A DNA stretch of 45,299 bases from an uncultured Bacillaceae bacterium (GCA_937995745.1 CALKIU010000030.1:1-45299); one strand, 5' to 3'; positions 25,279 through 34,284 are shown, numbered from the stretch's first letter. The notes: generated by a model not told the origin, from the letters alone. Numbers and translations: made by a program.

Positions 25279-25352
25279 GTCTATTCATCTGTATTCCATA
25301 CGGCGATATCCGGTATGCCAAAAAAATTTCTTATTCAATTGCTTGAAAAAAT

Positions 25353-25397
25353 AAAAGTCCGGCATGTCTCCCCTTTGAGAGAGTGCCGGACTTTTTT
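25353..25397 (-). terminator. Terminator of the hemEHY operon
   Basis: AAAAGTCCGGCA (25353-25364) pairs perfectly with TGCCGGACTTTT (25384-25395); A- and T-runs make it bidirectional. It lies 19 bp past the hemY stop codon. Confidence 0.9.
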
Positions 25398-25415
25398 CCG
25401 TCTGTATGACATATG

Positions 25416-26846
25416 CTATTGGCGAATCGATTGAAGGTATTGCAATGCGTCCTCGGCAGCCGCTTTTCCCTGATCGATGCAATCCGGGATTCCGAGACCG
25501 CGGAAAGAGCTTCCTGCAAGAAAAACTCCGGGAAGTTCCTCCTTTGTCCGTTTGAAAACTTGCTCAATCCGCTCCACATGCCCCACCGTATATTGGGGCA
25601 TCGCATCCGGCCATCTGGAAATGACCGCAAATTCAGGCTCCTGCTTAATATTCATAATTTTATTTAAATCTCCGAGAATCGTTCTTACAATTTCATCATC
25701 GGACAACTCTACAATCGTTTCATCACCGGGTTTGCCGATAAAGCACCGGAGCAAAACTTTTCCTTCCGGGCAAGCGTGGGGCCACTTCCGGTGTGTCCAT
25801 GTGCAAGCGGTGATCGTATAATCGGAATTTCTGGAGACCACAAATCCCGTTCCGTCGATATCCTTTTCGATCGCTTCCAGCGGAAATGCCAATGCCACTG
25901 TTGCCACAGTGGTTGCCGGCATATTTTCAAACACATCGAAAAAGCTGTATTGGGAGAAAACATTCTTCAAAACTACATGGGGAAGAGCGGAAATGACAGC
26001 ATCAGCAGGAATCATTTGACCGTCGCCCAATTCAATGTTATATCCTTGCTGACCTTTGTGAACTTTCTCAACCCGGTGGCCTTTAAGGACAGAACCCGGT
26101 GTCAATTTTGCCTCAATGGCTTCTATGAAAGATTGCAGCCCTGTGACCGGCGCCAAGAAAATGCCTTTTTTATTTTCCTTTGCTGGCACTTTGTTTGTGG
26201 AAACAGGTTTTCTCCTTTTCATACCGACAATCAGGCTGCGGTATTTTTGTTCAATGTTATAAAACTCGGGAAAAGTGGCCTTCAAACTGAGCTGATCAAT
26301 ATCGCCGGCGTAAATGCCAGACAAGAGAGGTTCAATCAGATTTTCGACCACCTCATCTCCAAGTCTGCGCCGGAAAAATGCTCCCAATGATTGATCGCCG
26401 TCGATCTTTGATTTTGGTAAAAAGAAATCAGCAGCGGCTCTCATTTTTCCCGGAAATGAAAACAACCTTGTCGTCAAAAACGGTCTGATTTCCGTCGGGA
26501 TGCCCATAATGGAACCTCCCGGCATCGGATGCAGCCGTTCATGGGCAAGCACAAAAGATTTGCCTGCGGTATTGGAAACGAGTTTATCTGCCATTCCCAC
26601 TTCCTCGGCAAGACGGGCCGCGCTTTTTTTTCTGGCAAGAAAGGAATCAGGACCTCTCTCGATGATGAACCCGTCTTTCATAACCGTTTGTATTTTGCCG
26701 CCGACACGGTGGGTTGCCTCTACAAGCGTGACGTCAACAGGAAGTTTTTTTTCTTTGACTTCCTTTTGCAAGTAAAAAGCAGCCGCCAGTCCCGTTATTC
26801 CTCCACCGAGTACTACAACTTTTTGCTTTTCCTCCGTCACTGTCAA
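25416..26846 (-). CDS. hemY: Coproporphyrinogen III / protoporphyrinogen oxidase HemY (CgoX)
   Basis: A 476-residue FAD enzyme of the late haem pathway. The N-terminal dinucleotide fold is VVVLGGGITGLAAAFYL, followed by RVGGKIQTV; the C-terminal FAD segment GVFLAGSSFRGLGIPDCI is typical. In Firmicutes it oxidises coproporphyrinogen III to coproporphyrin III in the coproporphyrin-dependent pathway, feeding HemH. The annotated start is a TTG at 26846; a GTG two codons later (26840) has better spacing to AGAAGG, so the exact start is uncertain. Third gene of hemEHY, 29 bp after hemH. Confidence 0.95.
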   Translation of the reverse strand: MTVTEEKQKVVVLGGGITGLAAAFYLQKEVKEKKLPVDVTLVEATHRVGGKIQTVMKDGFIIERGPDSFLARKKSAARLAEEVGMADKLVSNTAGKSFVLAHERLHPMPGGSIMGIPTEIRPFLTTRLFSFPGKMRAAADFFLPKSKIDGDQSLGAFFRRRLGDEVVENLIEPLLSGIYAGDIDQLSLKATFPEFYNIEQKYRSLIVGMKRRKPVSTNKVPAKENKKGIFLAPVTGLQSFIEAIEAKLTPGSVLKGHRVEKVHKGQQGYNIELGDGQMIPADAVISALPHVVLKNVFSQYSFFDVFENMPATTVATVALAFPLEAIEKDIDGTGFVVSRNSDYTITACTWTHRKWPHACPEGKVLLRCFIGKPGDETIVELSDDEIVRTILGDLNKIMNIKQEPEFAVISRWPDAMPQYTVGHVERIEQVFKRTKEELPGVFLAGSSFRGLGIPDCIDQGKAAAEDALQYLQSIRQ

Positions 26847-26875
26847 TCGCCTTCTTTTCTAAAAATTTCTCTGAA

Positions 26876-27802
26876 TTAAACAAGCTTTTTCATAATCACC
26901 TCTGCCATGGCCTCTATCAATAAAGGATGATCATTCGGCATTGCCGGCCGGAAATATTTTACTCCCAGTTCATCGGTAACGGCTTTGCACTCAATATCAT
27001 TATCGTACAGCACCTCTAAATGTTCTGATACAAAGCCGACAGGCAAATAGATAAATGCTTGGTATTTGTATTTGTCATACAATTCACGGGTTAAATCTTG
27101 AACATCCGGACCGAGCCATGGATCCGGTGTATTCCCGGCACTCTGCCAGCCAACGGCATACTGATGAAAACCGGATGCTTCGGCGATGAGTTTAGCCGTC
27201 TCCTGAAGCTCATGCGGATACGGATCATTTCCTTGCAACATTTTTTCAGGGAGGCTGTGGGCGGAGAAGATGAGGACAGCCTTTTCCCTCTGCTCCGGAG
27301 GCATTTCCGCCAGCGTTTCCCGTACTTTTTCCGACCAATATTGAATAAATTTCGGTTCTTTGTACCAGCTTTCAACCGTTATGATGTCCGGTCCACCAAG
27401 TTCCTTGGCCGTCTCCAAAGCCCGGCCATAGTAAGTCTTCATATTGAACTTTGAAGAATGCGGCGCAAGAATAATGCTGACTGCTTCTTTAATCCCGTCC
27501 CAATGCATTTCTTTGACAGCGTCTTCGATAAACGGTTCAATATGTTTCAATCCCAAATATAATTTGAAGTCAAATTTATCCTGAATCTTGTTCAAATACC
27601 TTTCCAAGGCTTCAGCTTGTTTGCGAGTGATCGTTGCCAGAGGAGAAATTCCGCCAATCATCCGGTAACGGGCCTTCAACTCTTCCACCATTTCAGGAGA
27701 GGGCTTTCTCCCTCTCCGTATATGGGTGTAGTAACGTTCCACATCCTCTTCCTTGTAAGGAGTTCCATAGGCCAAAACAAGCAAACCAAGTTGTTTTTTC
27801 AT
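26876..27802 (-). CDS. hemH: Coproporphyrin ferrochelatase HemH (CpfC)
   Basis: A 308-residue cytoplasmic chelatase that inserts ferrous iron into coproporphyrin III. Recognised by GLLVLAYGTPYKEEDVERYY, the HIRRGRKPSPEM loop, LIFSAHSLPEKM containing the catalytic histidine, and YQSAG-type WQSAGNTPDPWLGPD. No C-terminal iron-sulphur cysteines, as in Bacillus. ATG preceded by GATGGGGGATGG. Middle gene of hemEHY, 80 bp after hemE. Confidence 0.96.
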   Translation of the reverse strand: MKKQLGLLVLAYGTPYKEEDVERYYTHIRRGRKPSPEMVEELKARYRMIGGISPLATITRKQAEALERYLNKIQDKFDFKLYLGLKHIEPFIEDAVKEMHWDGIKEAVSIILAPHSSKFNMKTYYGRALETAKELGGPDIITVESWYKEPKFIQYWSEKVRETLAEMPPEQREKAVLIFSAHSLPEKMLQGNDPYPHELQETAKLIAEASGFHQYAVGWQSAGNTPDPWLGPDVQDLTRELYDKYKYQAFIYLPVGFVSEHLEVLYDNDIECKAVTDELGVKYFRPAMPNDHPLLIEAMAEVIMKKLV

Positions 27803-27882
27803 GTTCCATCCCCCATCTTCTGTTCAAGATTTTGCCGAAAACCATCGGGGACATTCATCAACTAGTCCGCAAACGGGGTGTC

Positions 27883-28929
27883 TCACTGACCCGACTTGGA
27901 AGCTGAATAATCATGAATCAATGCGGTAAGCCGTTTTAACGTGTCCGGTTGAACATCAGGGAAAACTCCGTGCCCCAAATTAAATATGTATCCGGGCTGC
28001 GCCATCCCTTGATCGAGTATTTCTTTCGTCTTTTTCTCAAGAATTTCCCAAGGCGCAATCAGCAAAGCCGGATCGAGATTTCCTTGAACGGACTTTGTCA
28101 CTCCCATCTTCCTCGCCTCGCTGATGGAAAGGCGCCAATCAAGTCCGATCACATCCACCGGCAAGTCGTTCCATTCCAGAACCAAATGTCCGGCCCCCAC
28201 CCCGAACAAAATTAAAGGAACTTGTTCCGAACGCAATTCGCGGAAAATCCGCTCCATGACAGGTTTGACAAATGTCCGGTAATCTTCCGCGCTCAAAGCT
28301 CCTACCCAAGAATCGAAAATTTGAATTGCATGGGCGCCGGCCTTCACTTGCGCTTTCACATAAGTGATGATTGTTTCACCCAGCTTATCCATCAACAAAT
28401 TCCAAGCTTTCGGTTCGGAATGCATAAATGCCCTTGTTTTATAATAGTTTTTCGATGGGCCGCCTTCAATCATATAGCTTGCCAAAGTGAAAGGCGCACC
28501 TGAAAAACCGATGAGGGGAACGCTCAGCTGCTCTTCCGTTAAAATCTTAATGGTTTTTAAAACGTATGGAATATCATTTTCCGGATCAAGTTCGCCTAAA
28601 TTTTCCACATCTTGTAAAGAGCGAATCGGATTGCCGATTACCGGCCCGATTCCAGCTTTAATTTCCACGTCTATACCCAATGCCGGAAGGGGCGTCATTA
28701 TATCTTTATATAAAATCGCTGCATCCACATTGTAATTCTCCACCGGAAGTCTCGTTACATAAGCGCAAAGCTCCGGTTGATGGGTTATTTCAAAAAGAGA
28801 ATATTTCTCCTTTAATTTCCGGTACTCCGGCTGCGACCTTCCGGCTTGGCGCATGTACCAAACAGGAACATAGCCGGTTTTTTCCCCCTTTGCCGCTCTT
28901 AAGAACGTGTCATTGAATTTCTTAACCAT
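27883..28929 (-). CDS. hemE: Uroporphyrinogen decarboxylase HemE
   Basis: A 348-residue enzyme that removes four carboxyl groups from uroporphyrinogen III to give coproporphyrinogen III. Family motifs: PVWYMRQAGRSQPEYR at the N-terminus (the conserved arginine loop), ILYKDIMTPL, GFSGAPFTLASYMIEG and the C-terminal NLGHGVFPD. First gene of hemEHY, ATG after AAAGGCGGG. The 28930-29224 region upstream separates it from the divergent hmoB; I could not identify a convincing promoter there. Confidence 0.96.
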   Translation of the reverse strand: MVKKFNDTFLRAAKGEKTGYVPVWYMRQAGRSQPEYRKLKEKYSLFEITHQPELCAYVTRLPVENYNVDAAILYKDIMTPLPALGIDVEIKAGIGPVIGNPIRSLQDVENLGELDPENDIPYVLKTIKILTEEQLSVPLIGFSGAPFTLASYMIEGGPSKNYYKTRAFMHSEPKAWNLLMDKLGETIITYVKAQVKAGAHAIQIFDSWVGALSAEDYRTFVKPVMERIFRELRSEQVPLILFGVGAGHLVLEWNDLPVDVIGLDWRLSISEARKMGVTKSVQGNLDPALLIAPWEILEKKTKEILDQGMAQPGYIFNLGHGVFPDVQPDTLKRLTALIHDYSASKSGQ

Positions 28930-29224
28930 GAAAAATTACCCGCCTTTCTTTCTCTATCCCACTTGACAAAACTTCAATAAGTTGCTTACAAATCATTAAA
29001 AAGCTGGAAAAATTCGTAAAAAAACTGGCGTTAAAAAGGTCATACTTATTTTACTATAGCCTTTTCTGAAAATATTGTATAGTTTTCTCGGGAACTTTCA
29101 AAAATTCGACGTTTTTTTTCCTAACTTTTATAATAATTTTAACGAAATGTGTAACAAACAACCGCCGGGAAATCGACCGCAATATCCCGCTGTTTCAAAA
29201 AACGGAACCAAAAAAGGAGGGGCC

Positions 29225-29740
29225 ATGTTGTTTTGCTACATTACTTCTGGAACGATCGATTATTTGCAAAAAATACAAAAAGATCACCCCGGGGAGCGTT
29301 TGTATTTGCTGCAAGAGGAAGATGTTTTTCTTCTTATGCACGAAACGGAGGGGAAAACGATTTTTAAAGAGCCGCATTCTTATGAAATATTTGAATCGGA
29401 GGGAGACATCGGCAACAGCAAATTTGCCGTCATAAACTACGTGCCTGTGACAGATGAAGGCCGGCCCGTTTTTGAATACCGGTTTAAAAACAGAGCCAAA
29501 CTTATTGATAAGCAGCCAGGGTTCAAGGGAATCCGCGTGCTCCGCCCATTAAAATCCGACACCTATTTAGTGGCAACCTTTTGGAAAGACGAGTTCTCCT
29601 ATACATTATGGAAACAATCACAAGCTTTCGCTAAAGCGCACGAAACTTCCGGAAAATCAAAAAGCAAGAAAGAAAAAAAGAAAGTATATCCAAGACCCTC
29701 CTATGTCAAAACATATTCCATCATTCACGATGAGGAATAA
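29225..29740 (+). CDS. hmoB: Haem-degrading monooxygenase HmoB (YhgC)
   Basis: A 171-residue protein with an N-terminal alpha/beta part and a C-terminal ABM-type ferredoxin-like domain holding the segments FEYRFKNRAKLIDKQPGF and IRVLRPLKSDTYLVATFW. B. subtilis HmoB (YhgC) cleaves haem with release of iron. The ATG at 29225 follows AAAAGGAGGGG; a longer frame would add about 50 unrelated residues. A lysine-rich stretch (about 139-151) is an insertion-like linker before the final PRPSYVKTY motif. It lies back to back with hemEHY, as in B. subtilis, and probably forms an operon with the next gene (57-bp gap). Confidence 0.9.
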   Translation: MLFCYITSGTIDYLQKIQKDHPGERLYLLQEEDVFLLMHETEGKTIFKEPHSYEIFESEGDIGNSKFAVINYVPVTDEGRPVFEYRFKNRAKLIDKQPGFKGIRVLRPLKSDTYLVATFWKDEFSYTLWKQSQAFAKAHETSGKSKSKKEKKKVYPRPSYVKTYSIIHDEE

Positions 29741-29797
29741 TTTTCAATCGTCCGGCAGCGCATATGCAAGCGGCGGAAAATAAATCGGGAGGAATGA

Positions 29798-30847
29798 ATG
29801 ATGAAAATTCGCGGATATATCGGTACTTATATTAAAAAGGACAGCAAAGGAATATATACTTTTCTTCTTAATACAAAGGAAAAACAGTTGGAAGCTGTAT
29901 CCCCGGCGGCAGAGATTGAAAACCCGACCTATCTGGCCATCAGAAATGACAACCGCTTCCTTTATTCCGTCGCCAAGGAAAACAACTTGGGCGGAGTGGC
30001 CGCTTTTTTGCCGGACAAAGCCACCGGAAAATTGACGGAAATCAACAAACAACTGGCGGCCGGTCCTCCCCCCTGTCATGTGAGTGTAAACAAAAAGGGG
30101 ACTTTATTGTTATCCGCCAATTATCATACGGGCACGGCCTCCGTTTATCCGCTGAATCGAGAAAACGGCTCTGTAAACAGCCCTCCATTGACAGTCAAAC
30201 ATCACGGCGCGGGGCCCGATCCGCGTCAAGGACAAGCGAGAGCCCACTTTGCCGCCTTTGATCCGGAAGAACGATTCGTTATCGTTGTCGATCTCGGCTG
30301 CGACGCCGTTTTTACTTATGAAATAGCCGGCGGAACGTTACGGGAAAAGAACCGTTTGCATGTGAAGGCCGGCTGCGGACCAAGGCATTTGGCGTTTCAT
30401 CCCGGCGGTCCGTTTGCCTATGTGATGACTGAATTCAGTTCCGAAGTGATCGCCCTCGCTTACGATCAAGACAACGGCTCCTTTACGGAGTTGCAGTATA
30501 TCCGGACCATCAACCCGTCTTTTCGGGAAAACAACCAGGGGAGCGCAATCCATATTTCCAGGGACGGACGGTTTCTTTACACAGCAAACCGGGGCGAAAA
30601 CTCCATCGCCGTCTTCAAGATCGAGCCAACATCGGGGATGCTTGAATGGATCGACCGAACACCGACAGAAGGACATTGGCCGCGGGATTTTTCCCTTGAT
30701 CCGACCGAAAAATTCCTTATTTGTGCGAACCAAGAATCCGATAACATCGTTCTTTTCGAAAGAAATCCGGAGACCGGGAAGCTGTCGCTCATTCAGTCCG
30801 ATATAACCGTCCCCAATCCCGTTTGCGTTAAATTTTTTCATATATAA
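29798..30847 (+). CDS. pgl: Lactonase family protein (6-phosphogluconolactonase type, YkgB-like)
   Basis: A 349-residue seven-bladed beta-propeller of the lactonase family (PF10282), to which the Bacillus 6-phosphogluconolactonase YkgB/Pgl belongs. Propeller repeats such as GPRHLAFHPGGPFAYVMTEFSSEV, GSAIHISRDGRFLYTANRGENSIAVF and WPRDFSLDPTEKFLICANQESDNIVLF are plain. It would hydrolyse 6-phosphogluconolactone in the oxidative pentose phosphate pathway, if that is its substrate. Two adjacent ATG codons at 29798 and 29801 follow GGGAGGAATG; either may be used. Downstream of hmoB on the same strand; the two functions are not obviously related. Confidence 0.88.
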   Translation: MMKIRGYIGTYIKKDSKGIYTFLLNTKEKQLEAVSPAAEIENPTYLAIRNDNRFLYSVAKENNLGGVAAFLPDKATGKLTEINKQLAAGPPPCHVSVNKKGTLLLSANYHTGTASVYPLNRENGSVNSPPLTVKHHGAGPDPRQGQARAHFAAFDPEERFVIVVDLGCDAVFTYEIAGGTLREKNRLHVKAGCGPRHLAFHPGGPFAYVMTEFSSEVIALAYDQDNGSFTELQYIRTINPSFRENNQGSAIHISRDGRFLYTANRGENSIAVFKIEPTSGMLEWIDRTPTEGHWPRDFSLDPTEKFLICANQESDNIVLFERNPETGKLSLIQSDITVPNPVCVKFFHI

Positions 30848-30925
30848 TCTTCCGCACCCGCAGATGAAAGACCTTTCCGGAAATTAAAAAAGTTCACATT
30901 CCGTTGACATCCGCAAAAATAAATG

Positions 30926-30968
30926 ACGGACAAACCGTTTGCTGCTCATTAAAACGCGGTTTGTCCGT
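30926..30968 (-). terminator. Terminator of the ecsABC operon
   Basis: A 12-bp perfect stem (ACGGACAAACCG / CGGTTTGTCCGT). The minus-strand side continues into CATTTATTTTTG, so it serves the ecs operon; the plus-strand side lacks a T-run, so it is a poor terminator for pgl. Confidence 0.75.
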
Positions 30969-30982
30969 TGCACCGCTTCCCT

Positions 30983-31705
30983 CTAAACGGCCGGCGGCAT
31001 ATTCAAAAGCCGCATACGGTAACAGTTTTTTGCCGTTTCGCCCAAATGGTCCATTAATTGATAATTCGCATAAGCCCCGACGACCGCCCCGAATCCGGGA
31101 AGAAGTTGCAGCATTTTTACAAAATCTATATAATCCCTGTACTCCTGCTGAAACTCTCTCCAATCCAACTCCAATAACTCTTCTTTCCTTGTTTGCCAAT
31201 TTTCAATAATATCCATTGTTTCCCGGCGTTTTTCCCGGCTGGAGAAAGCCAGTTGGAATACATGCAAAATAAACAACCGTTCTTCATATTCCCTCGTATC
31301 GAACCCGTAAATGACAGCAGCTTCAAACAAAAACTTCATCTTGATGGACAACAGCAGCGGAAAATCGGCAAGCCCGAGAAGGAATCCACCCGCTCCGGTT
31401 CCCGCCCCTTCAACAGTCGCCGTTCTCCGGTAAACATCAATCTTTTCCGCCAATTTCCGGTCCCTTTCTTCAAGAGAAGCGCCTGTGTTGAAATCAGGCT
31501 TTGTTGTTATATTGGAACCAAACAACGTTGCTTTCACCATGTTTTTAACGGCCTCTGTGATAATGTCATGGGCTTTTTCAGGAATTTTCTCGTTTATTTT
31601 CGTTTGCGCCTTTTTGGAGATTCGCTGAATGATACCGGGCTTTTTTAACATTCTCCGCTTCCAGTCGAGCACTTCTTCATAAACTCTCTGCTCATAATCA
31701 TTCAT
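30983..31705 (-). CDS. ecsC: EcsC family protein
   Basis: A 240-residue protein of the EcsC family (PF12787), third gene of the ecs operon. The central hydrophobic segment (GAGTGAGGFLLGLADFPLLLSIK, about 100-122) and a second one near 200 (LLPGFGAVVGAYANYQLM) are characteristic. The molecular role of EcsC is unknown; EcsAB affects protein secretion, competence and exoprotease production in B. subtilis. AAGGGTG precedes the ATG, 12 bp after ecsB. Confidence 0.93.
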   Translation of the reverse strand: MNDYEQRVYEEVLDWKRRMLKKPGIIQRISKKAQTKINEKIPEKAHDIITEAVKNMVKATLFGSNITTKPDFNTGASLEERDRKLAEKIDVYRRTATVEGAGTGAGGFLLGLADFPLLLSIKMKFLFEAAVIYGFDTREYEERLFILHVFQLAFSSREKRRETMDIIENWQTRKEELLELDWREFQQEYRDYIDFVKMLQLLPGFGAVVGAYANYQLMDHLGETAKNCYRMRLLNMPPAV

Positions 31706-31717
31706 AACAGAACACCC

Positions 31718-32929
31718 TTACAGCTGGAACTTATTTTTTAAATACAAATATACAAACAACCAACTGAACAGCAGGCCGGCCGCGAAAACAGCGCCGGCCG
31801 CGAGCCAATCCGCCGCAAACAAAACCGGCAAGGCAAAGATGAACGATTGTATCCATAAAAGTGCAAGGAGAAGTCTCCGGAAAGAATGCAGCCTGATGTT
31901 TTCCCGCACAGGATAAAGCCTTGGCATGATTTTATCTTGATGGTGGTTCCACAGGGAAAAAAGCTGAAACCCGGTCAAAAACAAAAATAAAACTGCAAAC
32001 AGAAACGGAGCGGGCGCAGCTGGCAGCAAATAGATGACAACCCCGCCAATGACCGTCAGGCGGACATACAAACCGAAATAATCACCGCCGCGCAAGAACG
32101 TTGTTATATATAAATATGTATATACGTTTTCTTTTTTAAATGAGACAAATCTTACCGCCCAGTCAAGCCATTTCCTTCTTTTCACTTTGTTCCTCAAGGC
32201 GGGAACATCGGTAAACATATTGGCGAAACGGTAGAAAGACATCATCCTTCGTTCCTGCTGCTCAATCAAAAATTCCCACTTCAGTCCTTTTTCTTTCGTT
32301 TGATAATAATTAAAAAGATAATAAAAACCATAAAGGAAGACAAGCGGCAGGAGCAGCCAGTACGAAGCGCCGGAAAACAGAAGATACAGGAACACTCCGT
32401 TTATCAGAAAACGAATCAAAGCATCAACGCGATGAACATGGATCTCCGCATAAAATTGAATCTGCCAGCGGATGAGAAGATTGATTATTTTTAAAATAGC
32501 CAGCACGGCGGAAAAAAACAAAAACACGGCCAGACCGCCGGCGGCAAATTTGGCATACATGGGCATCAATACGGCCAATGCCAAAACAATCCAGTACAAT
32601 CCAATGAAAAAGCTGAAAAGGAGCGCCCGGAAAAAATATGGTCCCATTTTATCTTCCAAGGGAAGCAGAAAGACTTTATCGGCGTTTTCCAAAAAGGTGT
32701 AAATGGGACTGTAAGTGACCAACAAAGCAAGAAATGCCGCCATGACAACCGGAACCGGAAATTCCGGACCCACCATCTTGAGCCACGCCTGATAGTAATA
32801 ACCTCCGGCGCCAATTAAAAAAATCAGTGCGATAACGATATGGCTGTTGAAAATATAGCGAAGATATCTGCCCGCCTCTTTGCTCATTTGACGGAGGCGT
32901 TTTTTCCAAAACAAACCTGCATCAAACAT
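31718..32929 (-). CDS. ecsB: ABC transporter permease EcsB
   Basis: A 403-residue membrane subunit of the Ecs ABC exporter. It begins MFDAGLFWKKRLRQMSKEAGRYLRY and has pairs of hydrophobic segments at about 27-45, 55-72, 105-135, 170-205, 285-325 and 350-400. EcsAB is required for normal secretion and for intramembrane proteolysis by RasP in B. subtilis; the transported substrate is not established (recent work suggests peptides). Its start overlaps the end of ecsA by 8 bp (ATGTTTGA), showing coupling. Confidence 0.94.
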   Translation of the reverse strand: MFDAGLFWKKRLRQMSKEAGRYLRYIFNSHIVIALIFLIGAGGYYYQAWLKMVGPEFPVPVVMAAFLALLVTYSPIYTFLENADKVFLLPLEDKMGPYFFRALLFSFFIGLYWIVLALAVLMPMYAKFAAGGLAVFLFFSAVLAILKIINLLIRWQIQFYAEIHVHRVDALIRFLINGVFLYLLFSGASYWLLLPLVFLYGFYYLFNYYQTKEKGLKWEFLIEQQERRMMSFYRFANMFTDVPALRNKVKRRKWLDWAVRFVSFKKENVYTYLYITTFLRGGDYFGLYVRLTVIGGVVIYLLPAAPAPFLFAVLFLFLTGFQLFSLWNHHQDKIMPRLYPVRENIRLHSFRRLLLALLWIQSFIFALPVLFAADWLAAGAVFAAGLLFSWLFVYLYLKNKFQL

Positions 32930-33662
32930 AATCCTCTTCCTTTGTCAAATGAATATATAACCGATCGAGAGAAGCATCCGGCATGGAATATTCCTCCCGC
33001 AGCTCTTCCAATGTGCCTTGCGCCAGTACCTCCCCTTCATGCAAAATAATAAACCGGTCGCAGTAGCGTTCCGCCGTCGCCAAAATATGCGTGGACAATA
33101 AAATGCCCGCCCCCTTTTCCTTCATTTGCGCCATTAAATCAAGAAGGGATTGAATGCCAAGCGGATCAAGCCCGACAAAAGGCTCGTCCACAATATACAG
33201 GCTCGGCCGGACAAGAAAAGCGCACATGATCATCACCTTCTGTTTCATCCCTTTAGAAAAATGGGCCGGAAACCATCTTAAGCGCTTTTCCATGCGGAAC
33301 TCCTTCAGCAGTTTCTCTTTCCGCTCGTGAAACGTTTTCTCATCGAGCCCGTACGCCATCGCCGTCAGCCGCAAATGTTCCTCCAACGTCAATTCATCGT
33401 ATAAAACAGGCGTCTCCGGTACAAACGTAAACGCCTTCCGGTAGCTTTCCTTATCTTCATGCAATGTTTTTCCGTTAATTTTTATTTCGCCTTCACGGGG
33501 TTCCATCAAGCCGATAATATGTTTAATGGCCGTACTCTTGCCGGCTCCGTTCAAACCGATTAAAGCAACCATTTCCCCCGCATCAACGGAAAAAGATACA
33601 TTTTTTAACACGTGCGTTTTGGTATACCCGCCGGTTAACCCGTTCACTTCTAGCAGTGCCAT
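32922..33662 (-). CDS. ecsA: ABC transporter ATP-binding protein EcsA
   Basis: A 246-residue ATPase with Walker A GLNGAGKST (36-44), the Ecs-type signature FSKGMKQKVMIM (instead of LSGGQ) and Walker B LYIVDEPFVGLDP. EcsA is the energy-coupling subunit of EcsAB, first gene of ecsABC. The start is the ATG at 33662. A promoter must lie in 33663-33760, but I do not see consensus hexamers. Divergent from the hit region, as in B. subtilis. Confidence 0.95.
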   Translation of the reverse strand: MALLEVNGLTGGYTKTHVLKNVSFSVDAGEMVALIGLNGAGKSTAIKHIIGLMEPREGEIKINGKTLHEDKESYRKAFTFVPETPVLYDELTLEEHLRLTAMAYGLDEKTFHERKEKLLKEFRMEKRLRWFPAHFSKGMKQKVMIMCAFLVRPSLYIVDEPFVGLDPLGIQSLLDLMAQMKEKGAGILLSTHILATAERYCDRFIILHEGEVLAQGTLEELREEYSMPDASLDRLYIHLTKEEDYV

Positions 33663-33886
33663 ACAAAACGTCCTTCCGCAAGATATTTTTCTCTTCTTAG
33701 TTTAGCAAAATGTTCCTGCAAATCATAGGAAGACAGATTTAAAAAAGATGTATATTCCCGATGAAAGCGTACATCATAATAAGCGAAGGGGAAAACAAGT
33801 GATTATTGCTGACGAGCAATTTCACAAAAGCTTCATTTTGCGGTTCAAAAAGGGGACACGCTGCCTGGTTCTTGGGAAAAACCTTC

Positions 33887-33916
33887 TTGACAAATGGGGT
33901 GTTTGCCAAAGACAAT
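33887..33916 (+). promoter_or_regulatory. Possible sigma-A promoter of a candidate RNA gene
   Basis: A perfect TTGACA (33887-33892), an 18-nt spacer and GACAAT (33911-33916, four of six bases of the -10). It points into a gene-free stretch that ends in a terminator at 34058-34094. Confidence 0.4.
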
Positions 33917-33922
33917 CTACCG

Positions 33923-34094
33923 CTTTATAAGGATGTCTTATAAAGTAAGGGGATGGTTGTCTTGAACCAAGTTTAAATATCCCGCATATTGGGGATATTT
34001 AGCCAAAGCAGTTCACCTCGAAACGGAAGACCGGAAAATGAAGCAGCCCCTTCAAAAGGGCAGGATTTCGCCAAGGAATCCTGCCCTTCCTTTT
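33923..34094 (+). ncRNA. Candidate small RNA with serial hairpins
   Basis: About 170 nt without a coding frame between ecsA and hit. It holds three hairpins in series on the plus strand: CTTTATAAG / CTTATAAAG (33923-33945, perfect, loop GATGT), AAATATCCC / GGGATATTT (33975-34000, perfect) and a terminator stem GGGCAGGATT / AATCCTGCCC (34058-34086) followed by TTCCTTTTT. A possible promoter lies directly upstream. No known family recognised. It could instead be the remains of a mobile element or a leader; the separate hit promoter further down argues that the terminator ends an independent transcript. Confidence 0.35.
34058..34094 (+). terminator. Plus-strand terminator in the ecsA-hit gap
   Basis: A 10-bp perfect stem (GGGCAGGATT / AATCCTGCCC, loop 9 nt) followed by TTCCTTTTT. 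No gene precedes it on the plus strand for over 3 kb (pgl ends at 30847). Confidence 0.85.
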
Positions 34095-34181
34095 TGCCGT
34101 TGGAAACGGCACTTTTTTCCGTTTTCATTCAAACAGTGCTTTAAACTTGCCATAACAAAACTTTTTGTTTATATAAGTTTG

Positions 34182-34190
34182 TGGTAAAAT
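34182..34190 (+). promoter_or_regulatory. Extended -10 promoter of hit
   Basis: TGGTAAAAT (34182-34190), a TG-extended -10 with a T-rich upstream region (about 34162), 95 nt before the hit start. Weak -35. Confidence 0.45.
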
Positions 34191-34284
34191 ATAGAATATT
34201 AAGAACACCTCTCGAACAAACAAAAAACACCTGAAAAAGGATTGTGCGGCCGGAAAATAAATGAACAAGAAAGGAGCTTCTCTC

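Noticed and set aside
33748..33930. 60-codon plus-strand frame (or 43 codons from a GTG after AAGGGG) near ecsA
   Set aside because: The GTG has a fair ribosome-binding site, but there is no clear promoter, no recognisable product, and it overlaps the -35/-10 of the RNA candidate. Not enough to call a gene.
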